Source: Epithemia pelagica
Taxonomy: Eukaryota; Bacillariophyta; Bacillariophyceae; Surirellales; Surirellaceae
Assembly: GCA_946965045.2 (NCBI GenBank)
Contig: OX337234.1
Span: 2,790,001 to 2,854,000 of the forward strand
Length of the DNA: 64,000 bases
Direction: 5' to 3'
Every line of letters starts with the position of its first letter. Position 1 is the first letter of the stretch. Shown here piece by piece: positions 38,160 through 48,610 of the stretch. Made by a program: the position numbers and the translations under genes. The notes beneath the pieces were generated by a model, which worked only from the letters and a program-made list of their open reading frames with translations, searched no databases and had not been told where the DNA came from.

Positions 38160-41100
38160 ATGAAATTTGTGGCCTTGGTGTCGGGAGGCAAGGATTCCTA
38201 TCATGCCATTCAACAAGCCATGGCGGTGGGACATGAATTGGTCGTCTGTCTGCACATGGCGGCCAAACCACGTCGGCCGCACCAACGCAAGGACGACAAG
38301 GACAAGGACACATCAAATGACGAAGAAGACGAAGAATCGTACATGTATCAAAGTGCGGGCAGTGAAGTGGTACGACAACAAGTGCAAGACTGCCTCCAAG
38401 TTCCCTACCTGGAATATACACGACGGGGGACCAGTCAACAAACCAGTCTCGTTTATCAATTTGACAATGACGCAAACCAAGAGGCGGATCATCATGTACC
38501 GCCCCCTCTACCATCTGCGCAATCCTCGCACGGTCACGACGAGGTGGAAGACTTGTATCATGCCCTCCGTCTCGTGTTGCAACACTATCCACAAGTCACG
38601 GCCGTGTGTTGCGGGGCCATTTTGTCCACGTATCAACGCGTGCGAGTCGAATATGTGGCTTGTCATGCCTTGCACTTGCATTCCTTGGCCTATCTCTGGC
38701 GGGCTGGATCGCAAGCGCAAGTCTTGGAGGCCATGCTCGAGTCCGGACTCGATGCCGTCGTGGTCCGCACAGCCGCACCGCCCGGCCTGTTGCCGCGGCG
38801 CCATTTGGGCCAACCCCTGTCGCACTTACAATCCTATATTCAACACACATTGTATCCGCGCTATCACTTTCATGTCTGTGGAGAAGGCGGCGAATACGAA
38901 ACCCTGTGCACGGCCTCCCCCTTGTTTGGTGGTGGTGGCGCACATCGACAGCAACACCAAGAACAACGACAGCGACACGAACGACGATTGGTCTTGGACC
39001 GCGTTCAAGTGGACTACGACGATCCAACGGATGAGACCGTGGCCAATTTGCGCATCTTGGCCAGTCATGTCCAAGAGGTGGTAGTGGTGGAAGAACCGAC
39101 CAAGGAGGGGGACGACGACACGGACGACGACAATGACAAGCACAACGACACGGACCATGGAGAGGCTCCCATTCCACAAGCGACCACAACAACGTCGTCC
39201 ACCAAACCACAGGACAACCGAGACCCAACCACCGCATTGAGTGCTACGACTACGACTCCCTCCTCCTCGGTCGTACCACCAACAACAGCAACTTTACCTG
39301 TTCTATCATCACCAACCCAGTATTATTCTTGTTGGCCAACCATCTCGCATGGTTGCGGCGGAGGAGGCTTGTGGCATGTGGGAGAAATTGCCTGTCCTTT
39401 ACCACCAGGCCATGGTCCCATTCACCACGACGATAACGACGACGACGAGTGGGAGGCCGCCTGTTCCGTGGAGGAAGCGCGTCACGTCTTGGCGTTACTT
39501 CAACAAGTCTTAGAGCACGAGTATGACTGTACCACACAGGATGTGGTCATGGTACACTTGTATCTGTCCCAAATGTCGCATTTTGCTCGCATCAATCAGT
39601 ATTACCAATCCTGTTTTGGACGCTTTTTGCCACCCTCTCGATCCTGTATTGCACCCGCTTCCCCCAACGACGACAAGAACAAGAACAATCGTCCTCGGGT
39701 CGTGTTGGATTGTTTGGTCCAACGAGGCAGTGGCCACGCCATGCGACACGTTGGCACGAGTTCAACGACCACGACCACGACCACTCCAAGTCCCCCACAA
39801 CGATCCGTCTTGCATGTCCAATCGCGATCCTTTTGGGCACCCGTCTGTGTCGGACCCTACAGTCAAGCGAATACGCTCTATCACGCCCTCCATTACTTGG
39901 CGGGACAAATTGGATTGGATCCTCCCACCATGACCTTGGTGCAACAACACCCGAACCGTCCCAGCCACAACCACCACAACAAGACTACCACCACCATGCC
40001 CTTGCTACACACCCCTACAGCCACTCCATGGATGTTTCAATTGCAACAAACCTGGACCAATTTGGCACAAGTTCTCGATGCCTTGGATCAAGGCCATTTG
40101 AATCGCAATACCTTGTCCTGTCTCATTTACGTACAACACGACAAGGTCGCGCCATGTCCGAACCAACCGTCGACGACCCAGAACCAACCACACAACAACA
40201 GCAATTCCCGGAATTCGAATCGATCCGACTGGTTGTTCCACCTCCAGACCATTTGTCAATCGAGTCTGGAAGAAAATGGTGGTGTCATTCCCGGATTGAT
40301 TGATTTTGGCGAACGAGTACTCCAGGACCACGACGACAACCAGGACGACTACGAAGACGAAGAAACACGATTGGCCGAAATGGCCGGGACGACCACAACC
40401 GCCACATTCCAAAGGACACCCTTTCCTCCTCTGTTGATTGTGTCGGTACCGGAATTGCCCGTGGGCGCCGAAATTGAAGTCGAGTTGGTGGCAGCCACAC
40501 AACCGGCCGTCACCTCGCTCGGCCGTACCCTCCATGCACCAATTGGTACCATCCACCCAATTTCCCCTTGTCGTAGTACCACGCCGTCCAATCCAACGGC
40601 CGTGTGGCAATGGGATACTGGACAACCAGGGTGGGAGGATTATCCGTCAGCGTTGCTGTCCTCGACGAACAACAACGACAATGACGACGACAGATGGACC
40701 ATTGAATCTCACTTGTGTACGCTGGGACGAGGATGTGCGGGCTATGCCATTGTCACGGCCTGCAAGCCTACCACTCCCTCCATCACTACGACCCTGTCGC
40801 CTTCGAACGCATCATCATTGACCTTTTCCACTCCAACGACACACATGACGATCCTTGCCAATCTCGAGCATGTCTTGGATAAAATGATGCAGACCTTGGA
40901 ACAGTCTTTGGGGCCTGACTTGACATGGAAGGAATTGTTGCACCTTCGCATCTATTATCTGGCCTCTGCCAATGCCGTGTTGGATCGACTCCGTACTGCA
41001 TTGGCCATGGCATGGACCATGCGACAGGCCTCACTTCCACGCCACGACAACAATACTTTGGCAGCCAAGATGCCGCCACCACAACTGCCTGCCACTACTT

Positions 41101-41276
41101 GGGTACCAGTGTATTCCATGCATCTATTGCACTTATTCGATGCCAATGCGACGGACAACCAGAAGAGCACTCAGAATAAGGACGAGGAAGAACAAGACAT
41201 GTTCTTGGCCATTCAGGCAACCTTTATTGAACCCACCAACCTTGAAACTGAATTGTGGATTCGATCCCCTCGATGA
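38160..41276 (+). CDS. DPH6: Diphthine-ammonia ligase (DPH6) with RidA-like domains
   Basis: Catalyses the last step of diphthamide synthesis on eEF2, the ATP-dependent amidation of diphthine. The 1038-residue intronless protein begins MKFVALVSGGKDSYHAI, the PP-loop ATP-binding motif. The conserved block VCCGAILSTYQRVRVEYVA and HVCGEGGEYETLC (about residue 240) complete the ligase domain. As in yeast Dph6, RidA/YjgF-like domains follow: one around 385-510 (HVGEIACPLPPG, VVMVHLYLSQMSHFARINQY) and a second from about 550 (APVCVGPYSQANTL, YLAGQIGLDPP). Asp/Thr/Asn-rich spacers (e.g. about 285-365) enlarge it well beyond yeast Dph6 (about 685). A third C-terminal segment (HLCTLGRGCAGYAIVTACKP ... 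LRIYYLASANAVLDRLRTAL) also looks folded. Confidence 0.93.
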   Translation: MKFVALVSGGKDSYHAIQQAMAVGHELVVCLHMAAKPRRPHQRKDDKDKDTSNDEEDEESYMYQSAGSEVVRQQVQDCLQVPYLEYTRRGTSQQTSLVYQFDNDANQEADHHVPPPLPSAQSSHGHDEVEDLYHALRLVLQHYPQVTAVCCGAILSTYQRVRVEYVACHALHLHSLAYLWRAGSQAQVLEAMLESGLDAVVVRTAAPPGLLPRRHLGQPLSHLQSYIQHTLYPRYHFHVCGEGGEYETLCTASPLFGGGGAHRQQHQEQRQRHERRLVLDRVQVDYDDPTDETVANLRILASHVQEVVVVEEPTKEGDDDTDDDNDKHNDTDHGEAPIPQATTTTSSTKPQDNRDPTTALSATTTTPSSSVVPPTTATLPVLSSPTQYYSCWPTISHGCGGGGLWHVGEIACPLPPGHGPIHHDDNDDDEWEAACSVEEARHVLALLQQVLEHEYDCTTQDVVMVHLYLSQMSHFARINQYYQSCFGRFLPPSRSCIAPASPNDDKNKNNRPRVVLDCLVQRGSGHAMRHVGTSSTTTTTTTPSPPQRSVLHVQSRSFWAPVCVGPYSQANTLYHALHYLAGQIGLDPPTMTLVQQHPNRPSHNHHNKTTTTMPLLHTPTATPWMFQLQQTWTNLAQVLDALDQGHLNRNTLSCLIYVQHDKVAPCPNQPSTTQNQPHNNSNSRNSNRSDWLFHLQTICQSSLEENGGVIPGLIDFGERVLQDHDDNQDDYEDEETRLAEMAGTTTTATFQRTPFPPLLIVSVPELPVGAEIEVELVAATQPAVTSLGRTLHAPIGTIHPISPCRSTTPSNPTAVWQWDTGQPGWEDYPSALLSSTNNNDNDDDRWTIESHLCTLGRGCAGYAIVTACKPTTPSITTTLSPSNASSLTFSTPTTHMTILANLEHVLDKMMQTLEQSLGPDLTWKELLHLRIYYLASANAVLDRLRTALAMAWTMRQASLPRHDNNTLAAKMPPPQLPATTWVPVYSMHLLHLFDANATDNQKSTQNKDEEEQDMFLAIQATFIEPTNLETELWIRSPR

Positions 41277-41716
41277 ATGAATGAAATACCAGTGAGGAGG
41301 CCTGTATGTACGGATAATTCCAAATGCGTTTTCCGAATCATTTCTGGCAGAATGACTTCTTGTGGCCGATGGAGAAAGCACCCGAGCTGTCTAGGAGGTG
41401 ATGTCCTTCCGGTGATTTTGGAAAGACCCAGCTACAAGATTTGAGAAAATCAATCATCTATTAAACTAGATAGCACTATGGTGTTTTGGCAGTTAGAACT
41501 AGTGCCAATTTGAGAGGAGTTGCTTCAAAACCTATGGCCAATGTTTTTGCCCTCTCCAACCACAAGCTGTCACTTTCTCGTTTCGTTTTCACCATACCCA
41601 TTTCCATCACCAACTGCCAGAGAACATCCCAGAGGATCTCGCGGCCGCCAGACTGTCCTTCTTGGCAATTTGTATTTTGGTGTTGTGCAACGATTTATCG
41701 TACTGTTTTTGCCTTC
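41277..41716. other. Intergenic between convergent DPH6 and GT10 genes
   Basis: 440 bp of shared 3' flank. No reading frame with a recognisable product and no repeat was seen. Confidence 0.5.
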
Positions 41717-44230
41717 TCACGACGCCACGTAAAAGACATCGAGAGGATCAATAAAATCTCGCATGGCCATTTGGGCATGCGCCGATGCATCGTATTCCGT
41801 CAATTTGTCAGTGAGGGTATTAAAATCCTCCGTGACGATTCGAATCTTGTATTCTCTTGGATGGTTGTCATTCGTCGTCGACTCTGCCATAGGAGGTTGA
41901 AGTTGCACATCCAACCATCCTGCTTGGGGACTGACAAAGGTGGTCGAGGCGACATTGGTCAAGACGGTGAGTTTGGACCGTTCGTCTTGAATTGCGACAC
42001 TACTGACAAACGCCGTCCGCACGGCGGGTGGATGCAGGGTGGTATGGACATGTCGAAACAAAGCCCCTTCATGATTCCAAATGGGAACTTGCAACCTCAA
42101 CACCAGAGATTCGGTCGTCCGAGTCGATCGAATGGTCAAATCGGTAAATCCACTGTGATGCCAGATCCATCGTTCGATTCCTTGCGTAATGGTATTGGTT
42201 TGCGAAAGCGCATGACCATGACACAATTGGCCACTCTCCGTTTTCGCAGCAACAACCGGTGCCTCATCTCCCACGAGCCATGATTCCAAAAAAGGTTTGA
42301 CAATCAAGGGCAAGGAGGGATCGTTGCTTGTGCACAAGTTTCGCTCAATATGTGTATCTTGAACCGTTTGTTGCGCCGCATTCCATCCGAATGCATACCG
42401 TTTGGCAGAGGCCCATCGACAAGTTCGACATTGTGGGGACGTACGGGTAAAATTCCAGGCACGTTCCAATGCGTCGAGTTGGGTGGCATTGGTCCGCCAT
42501 TTGTGATAGGACTCCCACAGTGTCTTGTTCTTGGCCACGGTTTGAATGTATTGGGCATATTCATCCCAACTCGTACTAAACGACGAGGCATAAATGGCCG
42601 CGTGGGGTGGTAGCAGACCGTCGGCTTCCAAATTGGAGGCCCCCAAAATGGCTGGAACCGCACCCGACAAGAGGGCTTCCCAAACAATTTCCGTGACATG
42701 ATAGGATTCCATGGATTCTTCAAAGGCCAAGACAATGCGACTCCGTTTCATCAAGGCAAGACGATCCTCTTGTTTCGACAAGGACATGCCGGGTGGCACA
42801 TCCGTTGTGTGTTCGCAGGATCCATAAAAATGCACGGTATCCAAATGCGACTTGGCGGCGGCCATCCACTTTTGACGACGTGACGGTGTACCAAAGCAAG
42901 CTTCGTTCGAGACAGATGAGGCGGCATTTTCGGTCGAATCAAAGTCAAGAGCTGGTGCGTTTCGCAAATTGTACTTGTCCCAAGAAAAATCGGATAAAGG
43001 AATGGATGATTTCCATGACATGGTGGCATAATATTCGTTGCGACGATGGGCTGTCCGCTCCATGGTGACATCACGGTCGGGGGCAAACATGAGTTTCCAC
43101 GGCGTGCCCACCACGTACCGGTCTCCCGCAAGAGACAGACCGGCTTCCCATTCACAGGGAGCATCACAGGGTATAGATTCCATCTTGGTATTGGTCGATA
43201 TTGTCGGTGTCGAGGCGACCTGTATGGAAGGCTCTTTCTCATTATTACGGTCCGCATATTCCATGGGCCATAAGGACAGGTCAGGAGCTGTCGGACTTTG
43301 CTCACCAAATACTGTTGGCCACAAATGACAATCGGCATCGACCAGCATGGCAGTCTGTGGCGCCAATTCCTTTCCACAGACATATCGGACAAAGGGTGCT
43401 CCATTGTACACCACGAATCGTGTATCATTGTCATGACAGGTTGCATGCCATTCCAATCGATGCGTCCAACCCGTTGCTTTGGTGGGTGCATTGGGGTCGC
43501 CCGTTTCGGGTACCAACTGTTCGCAGGCATGCAGATTGGGGACGGAAGGTTCCAAGTGTTCCAAAACGTAGCGTTCTAAGTTGGTACAATAGTGCTGGGA
43601 ATCTTCCAAGTCCAGTAATTGGTTTCGAAACGAAGGATGAGACCGTTCCCAGGCAAAATCCGCCACATATCCCACTTTCGTCGGCCCCGAACCTAGCTTT
43701 TTCAGTACCATGTCCGTGGCCTCGTCGCGTTCGTTGTTATTGTTGTCTTCGTCCTCGTGTCCCGATAATTGTTCGTCTGGCTCGTTTTCTTGGTCATCTT
43801 CTTCTTCTTCTTCTGGCGCCGGTGGTGGCCCTCCATCTTCCTTCTCATTCTGTTCGTCATGTTGGCGTTGGGCATCTCGTTCCTCCTCCAATTCATCGTG
43901 TCCCTGGACCTTTTCCGTGAAGGAAGCTCGCTTCTCTTCCTTGCGCGGTGGTGGACGATCCTCGTGTCTGTTGCTCGGATGGATGTTGCTGTTTTGGTTC
44001 TTGTTGGGTTTTGGTTTTTGATTGGAAAACTCTTTGGAGGCATGCAAGACAGATTCCACACTGTTGCCTCCTCCGGCTGGTTTCTTGACAATGGTCGAAC
44101 TATTGTTGCTGGACAGCAAAACGATTCGTACCAGATACAGCCCCACCAAGGCTGGGAGCAGGATCATGCGAGCCGTTGCCAGCATGGAGCCGTTCGCACT
44201 GCGTCGTGGTTTGCGACGAATGGCCACCAT
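41717..44230 (-). CDS. GT10 family fucosyltransferase-like type II membrane protein
   Basis: An 837-residue protein starting at ATG 44230; the upstream frame lacks an ATG. A short basic cytosolic tail (MVAIRRKPRRSANGS) precedes a membrane anchor (MILLPALVGLYLVRIVLL), then a long charged stem (EEEEEDDQENEPDEQ), which is the Golgi type II layout. The catalytic domain carries the GT10 donor-binding region RIVLAFEESMESYHVTEIVW followed by EALLSGAVPAILGASN (about 490-530), plus FYGSCEH. In GT10 enzymes this region binds GDP-fucose; Glu occurs where FENS is more usual. It probably adds alpha-1,3-fucose to N-glycans or other Golgi glycans. The 300 residues after the core are divergent. Confidence 0.87.
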   Translation of the reverse strand: MVAIRRKPRRSANGSMLATARMILLPALVGLYLVRIVLLSSNNSSTIVKKPAGGGNSVESVLHASKEFSNQKPKPNKNQNSNIHPSNRHEDRPPPRKEEKRASFTEKVQGHDELEEERDAQRQHDEQNEKEDGGPPPAPEEEEEDDQENEPDEQLSGHEDEDNNNNERDEATDMVLKKLGSGPTKVGYVADFAWERSHPSFRNQLLDLEDSQHYCTNLERYVLEHLEPSVPNLHACEQLVPETGDPNAPTKATGWTHRLEWHATCHDNDTRFVVYNGAPFVRYVCGKELAPQTAMLVDADCHLWPTVFGEQSPTAPDLSLWPMEYADRNNEKEPSIQVASTPTISTNTKMESIPCDAPCEWEAGLSLAGDRYVVGTPWKLMFAPDRDVTMERTAHRRNEYYATMSWKSSIPLSDFSWDKYNLRNAPALDFDSTENAASSVSNEACFGTPSRRQKWMAAAKSHLDTVHFYGSCEHTTDVPPGMSLSKQEDRLALMKRSRIVLAFEESMESYHVTEIVWEALLSGAVPAILGASNLEADGLLPPHAAIYASSFSTSWDEYAQYIQTVAKNKTLWESYHKWRTNATQLDALERAWNFTRTSPQCRTCRWASAKRYAFGWNAAQQTVQDTHIERNLCTSNDPSLPLIVKPFLESWLVGDEAPVVAAKTESGQLCHGHALSQTNTITQGIERWIWHHSGFTDLTIRSTRTTESLVLRLQVPIWNHEGALFRHVHTTLHPPAVRTAFVSSVAIQDERSKLTVLTNVASTTFVSPQAGWLDVQLQPPMAESTTNDNHPREYKIRIVTEDFNTLTDKLTEYDASAHAQMAMRDFIDPLDVFYVAS

Positions 44231-44808
44231 GAGATAAGTATACTGTTGTGATGGATGATGATAAATAATTAAGGAGCAACCCAAGGATGCCACTTTGTTC
44301 CGTGGGCACACAAGAAGGGGTTTTCAATGTATGACAAGATGTTCTCGATGGTGTGTGGACAATCTTTGGTCGTTTGTCGTCGTCCTTCGTTGTTGTTGTC
44401 TCTCGTCTCTCGTCGAAAAGACTGTGCGGTTGAAAACCGTCACAAGTGACCCATCAGAGTCACACAACCTCGTCCAAACATCCGGGTTTTCAATGACCAT
44501 TGAAAATACCTGGTAAACTCTCTTGCAAAGCAATGAAGACTGTATGGATCTAATCGACTATATATCTCGAACAGGGTAACCACCAAAGCAGCCTACTGCA
44601 ACCGTTATCTTGTGACACCGAATAAGATCATGGAAAAGCTTTACGCATTACCGATCAGCATGGCATCACCGTTTCCTTCGGTAGCTCCCTCTAGTTTTGA
44701 AATAATCGACAAGTACCCTCGATCAACATCATGTTCCTTGATTGGATCCGTGTAGTCTCCCATTACAGTTTCTATAACATCCCTATAGTCTACGTTCCTC
44801 GTTCTGTT
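44231..44808. other. Intergenic, upstream of GT10 and downstream of VPS53
   Basis: 578 bp with no convincing frame. A near-inverted pair GGGGTTTTCAATG / CATTGAAAAT(A)CC occurs around 44318-44512, possibly chance. It presumably contains the GT10 promoter and the VPS53 terminator region. Confidence 0.45.
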
Positions 44809-47800
44809 TTATCGAAACGATTTGCGAAAGTCATCGACTTTTTGTCGCATTTGACTCAGATCTGATGTGACGGCTTGCACCCGTTCCGTCACGAGCGAGG
44901 CGGAGGAGACACCTCGTGTGGCACCCTTGAGGGCCTTGGCGGGATCCAAGCCAAACTTTTCCAAAAAGACGACTTGTTCCGGACGTTTCATACCCTTGAG
45001 ATTCATCACGACTTGGAGTTCCGCCGCCGTACCACCACTGACACTCTTGAAATTGTCAATCAACAACTCCACTGGAGTGGCGACCAATTTCAACAAGGTT
45101 TCAATCTTGCCAAATTGCTTTTGGACCAATTTGGTATACATGGCAGGAGCAATAGAGCTTCCACGCTTCTTGTTGCTCAACGAAGAAGTAGAAGACAAGG
45201 AGGATTCTTCCAAGACGGGCAACTTGAGAAAGAGCGTCTTGAGATTGTACAAATCCAGCAACAATTGCTGAGTGCCCGGCTCACTAATTCGCTTGAGACG
45301 AATGACCGAATCGTAAAATAGCGTTCCAAAGGCGGCGGCAAACTTGTCGCAAAAGGTACGAAAGTAGGAGGGTGGCAACAAGGATTTGGCGGTACTGCAA
45401 AAGGGTCCCACTTCTTGATGAATGATGCGAACATAGGGCGATTCTTCTCCAACGGATTCCCATTGTTCCCATTTGGTAGCCAACATTTGCTTCAAAGCTA
45501 CATCTTGGGTCCGATGAATCAATCCCGAAACCAAGACCCGAATCGACTTGGCCGTCAAATCGTGAAAGCCTTCTTGTTCGGCTGTCATGTTGACTCTGGA
45601 GCGATACGAGGCTGGCTTTTTGTTGACCAATATCTTTTTGGTATCGTCCATGGTATCGACAATCAATTCTTCCAAGGCTTCGACCGTTTCGGCACAATAT
45701 TCACAGGTCGAAATGACATGACAAATAATCACTTCCTCACCGGGTGGAATTTTGAAACTTTCCAATGTGGATCCATCCGGGGACGAGGACGACGACGAGG
45801 CCCCCGAGGACGACAAGGAGGTTCCCGTTCCACTGGCCCCACTGGCCAGACTGGTGGCAGTCGTTGCCGCCGATTTGCCCAAGCCCGCAATGGTAATTCC
45901 GGCCATGGAACTGGTGGTCAAGGCCGTAATGGGTTTGGGCAATTTGCCATCCAAAATGGAGGCATATTTCCGCAACGCATTGGAAAAGGCTTGGTAGAGT
46001 TGAAAAAAGGGTTTGCCCTTGGTCAAGGCCGTACAACGAGTAATACTGCCCTTGATGTAGACAAACAAATTGGTACTGGAAATAAAGACGGGTAGGGCAC
46101 CTCGATTGTCCACCGTTTGATCCTCCAACGCCTGTGCCAATTGTTCACTCAAGGATTGTTCTTCCAAGGCAATATAGGGTGCCATGTAATTGTCAAAGAC
46201 CACTGATGCCACACCCATGAGAGGTTCTACAGCATTTGTCGCCGACCCATCTTCTTTGTTAGTATTGCCTTGACCCGAGGATTCGTCGCCTCCCGAGGGT
46301 GCAGCGCTGGGTTTGTCGGATTTGTTTTTGGTGTTGGAGGGAGCAAATTCTGTCTGACATTCTCGTACGAGCCAACCCGTAATTTCTTTTTCAAAGACGA
46401 GCGTTTTTTGCAATGCCTTGAGAAGGACCGAGGCTTGAATGGTTGAAGTGTTGTTGTTGTTGTTGGCCGCTCCCCGCGGCGGAGCCGCAGTACTACTCGA
46501 GCTGGCACTGCGCAACAAGTACAAGAAATGATCGTGCGTGACGCGCAAAAAGGATCGTGCCAAGGTCGTTTGCACTTGCCAATTGGTAGGGAAAATGGGT
46601 CCAAAGACGGGATGCAATTCATCTTCCAACACTTGTCGAAACCACAAGAATCGATGTTCGACGGCATCCAATCCCGTCGATTTGGGAGTGGAATCGGCAG
46701 TCGTAGTACTGTCCTTATTGTCGGTCGTTGTTGTCGTGGTGGTGGTTCCGTCGGACGAGTCGGGACTGGGTTCCGTGGTGGCCGGTGGTGCTTGTTTAAA
46801 ACTGGAAATGCGTTTTTGCGGTGGCGGTGCTGGTTCGGACGAGGCTGCTGCTGCCGTGGTGGACTCTCGCGGATTAAACTCCCGCGTATAGGGTCGTAAC
46901 AATTCACGACAAAATTGACGAATAAAGTCTTGACGAATCGATACACCCAAGGCATCGAGATACAAGACACCACCCTGCAATTGTTCCACCGTCCACGAGT
47001 CTGTCATGGTCGTCGTCGTCGTGGTGACGACGGACAATTGAGGTTCCTCCGCCTCGTGGCGAGTCAAAGTGTTGTTATTCGTAGAAGAAGAAGTGGCGGG
47101 CATGCTACTGCTCCGTTGAATCCGATGCGGTGGTACGGCTTTCTTGTTGTGTGATGGCTGTTTTTGTTTTTGTTGTTGTTGCTTTTGCTCTTGTTCCTGG
47201 TATTCCTCCAGGACTTTTTGGGCCTGTTCGGGTCCCAAGGCCTTGTAGCGAAAGCCTTGGACGACTTGATGCAACAATTCTTGTTCCAAGACATGAACGG
47301 TCCAGGCCAATTTTTGCAAGGGTGGTACCTTGGCTTGATAAATATCAAAATGACGACTCAAAATCCGAATCGCCTGGACCAATTGACTGGCCGTTTGAAA
47401 GCAGTCGGTCGAGGACGACGACCCTGTTTTGGAAGAGGAGGCGGCCGCCAAGGCCAAGAGTCGCAATTCTTCCACCGCATGCACGAGCATGTGCAATCGT
47501 TTCAACGTGGTAATGGTGCGTTGCAAATGACGTTTGCTGGTATCGAGTAATTTCATATCGGCCGTGATGTGCAAGACGGCTTGTTCGGATTGGGCCGCCT
47601 TGTCACGGACCAAGGCAATCCGCTCAACCAAGGTTTGAACGGCAGCCTTGGCTGCTTGAATCGACGCTCGAGCTTGGGGGGCACATTCCGATTGTCGCGT
47701 CAGGGCCCCATTCATGCGATCTTCCAAGCGATCCATGCGGGCCGTCACCGCCTCTCGTAACAAGGGTAAGGAATGGGTCAAACTCGCTTCGGTTTGATAC

Positions 47801-48156
47801 TGTTGATTCAAAAATTGTACTGGATCCAACGTGGTGCTCGTGTTTGTGGTGGTGCTACTACTACCAGCCGCAGCAGCTGGGGAGGGACGAAGTCGATGGG
47901 CGTTGCGAGCCCGATCGTACGAATCCAACAAGGCTTGGGGATCCAACCAATTGGTAGTGGTGGTGGTGGTGGTGGATGCAGCAGAAGGAGTGGCAGATAA
48001 TGGTGTGGAGGAAGTTGCCGCCGCATTGCTGGAAGATGGTGGTGGTGGTGGAGGCAATGAGACACTGGTGGCGGTGGGCAATGCGGCCGAGGCCGTTGCG
48101 GCACGTGTATGCAGATTGTTGCGTGGGGGGACGCCACTCGTTTGCGAGGATGCCAT
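44809..48156 (-). CDS. VPS53: VPS53, subunit of the GARP/EARP tethering complexes
   Basis: GARP tethers endosome-derived vesicles to the trans-Golgi network. This 1115-residue protein starts at ATG 48156. After an Ala/Ser/Thr/Pro-rich head it shows the Vps53 N-terminal signature LDPVQFLNQQYQTEASL (about residue 110), followed by coiled-coil helices RDKAAQSEQAVLHITADMKL and LDTSKRHLQRTITTLKRLHM, which match the most conserved part of the family. The middle contains Thr/Ser-rich spacers and DALGVSIRQDFIRQFCRELL, and the C-terminal half has CEYCAETVEALEELIVDTMD and the helical-bundle region up to QMRQKVDDFRKSFR. It is longer than animal VPS53 (about 830), mostly through low-complexity inserts. 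No intron is evident. Confidence 0.93.
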   Translation of the reverse strand: MASSQTSGVPPRNNLHTRAATASAALPTATSVSLPPPPPPSSSNAAATSSTPLSATPSAASTTTTTTTNWLDPQALLDSYDRARNAHRLRPSPAAAAGSSSTTTNTSTTLDPVQFLNQQYQTEASLTHSLPLLREAVTARMDRLEDRMNGALTRQSECAPQARASIQAAKAAVQTLVERIALVRDKAAQSEQAVLHITADMKLLDTSKRHLQRTITTLKRLHMLVHAVEELRLLALAAASSSKTGSSSSTDCFQTASQLVQAIRILSRHFDIYQAKVPPLQKLAWTVHVLEQELLHQVVQGFRYKALGPEQAQKVLEEYQEQEQKQQQQKQKQPSHNKKAVPPHRIQRSSSMPATSSSTNNNTLTRHEAEEPQLSVVTTTTTTMTDSWTVEQLQGGVLYLDALGVSIRQDFIRQFCRELLRPYTREFNPRESTTAAAASSEPAPPPQKRISSFKQAPPATTEPSPDSSDGTTTTTTTTDNKDSTTTADSTPKSTGLDAVEHRFLWFRQVLEDELHPVFGPIFPTNWQVQTTLARSFLRVTHDHFLYLLRSASSSSTAAPPRGAANNNNNTSTIQASVLLKALQKTLVFEKEITGWLVRECQTEFAPSNTKNKSDKPSAAPSGGDESSGQGNTNKEDGSATNAVEPLMGVASVVFDNYMAPYIALEEQSLSEQLAQALEDQTVDNRGALPVFISSTNLFVYIKGSITRCTALTKGKPFFQLYQAFSNALRKYASILDGKLPKPITALTTSSMAGITIAGLGKSAATTATSLASGASGTGTSLSSSGASSSSSSPDGSTLESFKIPPGEEVIICHVISTCEYCAETVEALEELIVDTMDDTKKILVNKKPASYRSRVNMTAEQEGFHDLTAKSIRVLVSGLIHRTQDVALKQMLATKWEQWESVGEESPYVRIIHQEVGPFCSTAKSLLPPSYFRTFCDKFAAAFGTLFYDSVIRLKRISEPGTQQLLLDLYNLKTLFLKLPVLEESSLSSTSSLSNKKRGSSIAPAMYTKLVQKQFGKIETLLKLVATPVELLIDNFKSVSGGTAAELQVVMNLKGMKRPEQVVFLEKFGLDPAKALKGATRGVSSASLVTERVQAVTSDLSQMRQKVDDFRKSFR

Positions 48157-48366
48157 GATGAGAATGCGCAATTTCGTTTCGAGACACTGGTAGGTAGTAG
48201 AGAGAGAACGAGATGAAAAGCAAGCAACAAACTGCCAGGAGAGATTCCCCGATTGCAGTCGAGAGGGATGCCTTGCACAGCGTGTGGCGCCCGAAGGCGC
48301 CCGAGACGAACACCCCAGTCAGGCTCCAGCTACCGTGCCGACAACGGACGACACTAATAAGTTGTT

Positions 48367-48470
48367 GTGGATACTACCAGAAACACTCCAGCTACAGTGC
48401 CACCTCCAGGCGTCCTATCAGTTTGTGGATACTACCAGAAACACTCCAGCTACAGTGCCACCTCCAGGCG
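48367..48470 (+). repeat. 46-bp direct repeat, two copies, period 58 bp
   Basis: The segment beginning GTGGATACTACCAGAAACAC occurs at 48367-48412 and again at 48425-48470, identical over 46 bp, separated by 12 bp. A diverged partial copy (GCTCCAGCTACCGTGCCGAC) lies just upstream near 48323. It sits between the divergent VPS53 and dimethylformamidase-like genes, probably in a 5' UTR or promoter. Confidence 0.85.
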
Positions 48471-48610
48471 CCATAAGAGCGACCAAGGAGCGGCTACCAC
48501 CTTTGATGGCAACCCCGTCACAAAAAAAGATCCAAGAGATCTGTCCATTGTCGAAAGAAGAAATCACACCATTACAGAGAAATGAGGACCACAACTACAA
48601 GACACCTACA

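Noticed and set aside
27764-48156. Functional trafficking/Golgi cluster of RME-8, GT10 and VPS53
   Set aside because: They are on the same strand but separated by DPH6 on the opposite strand and by ordinary spacers; adjacency of trafficking genes is likely chance in a eukaryote.
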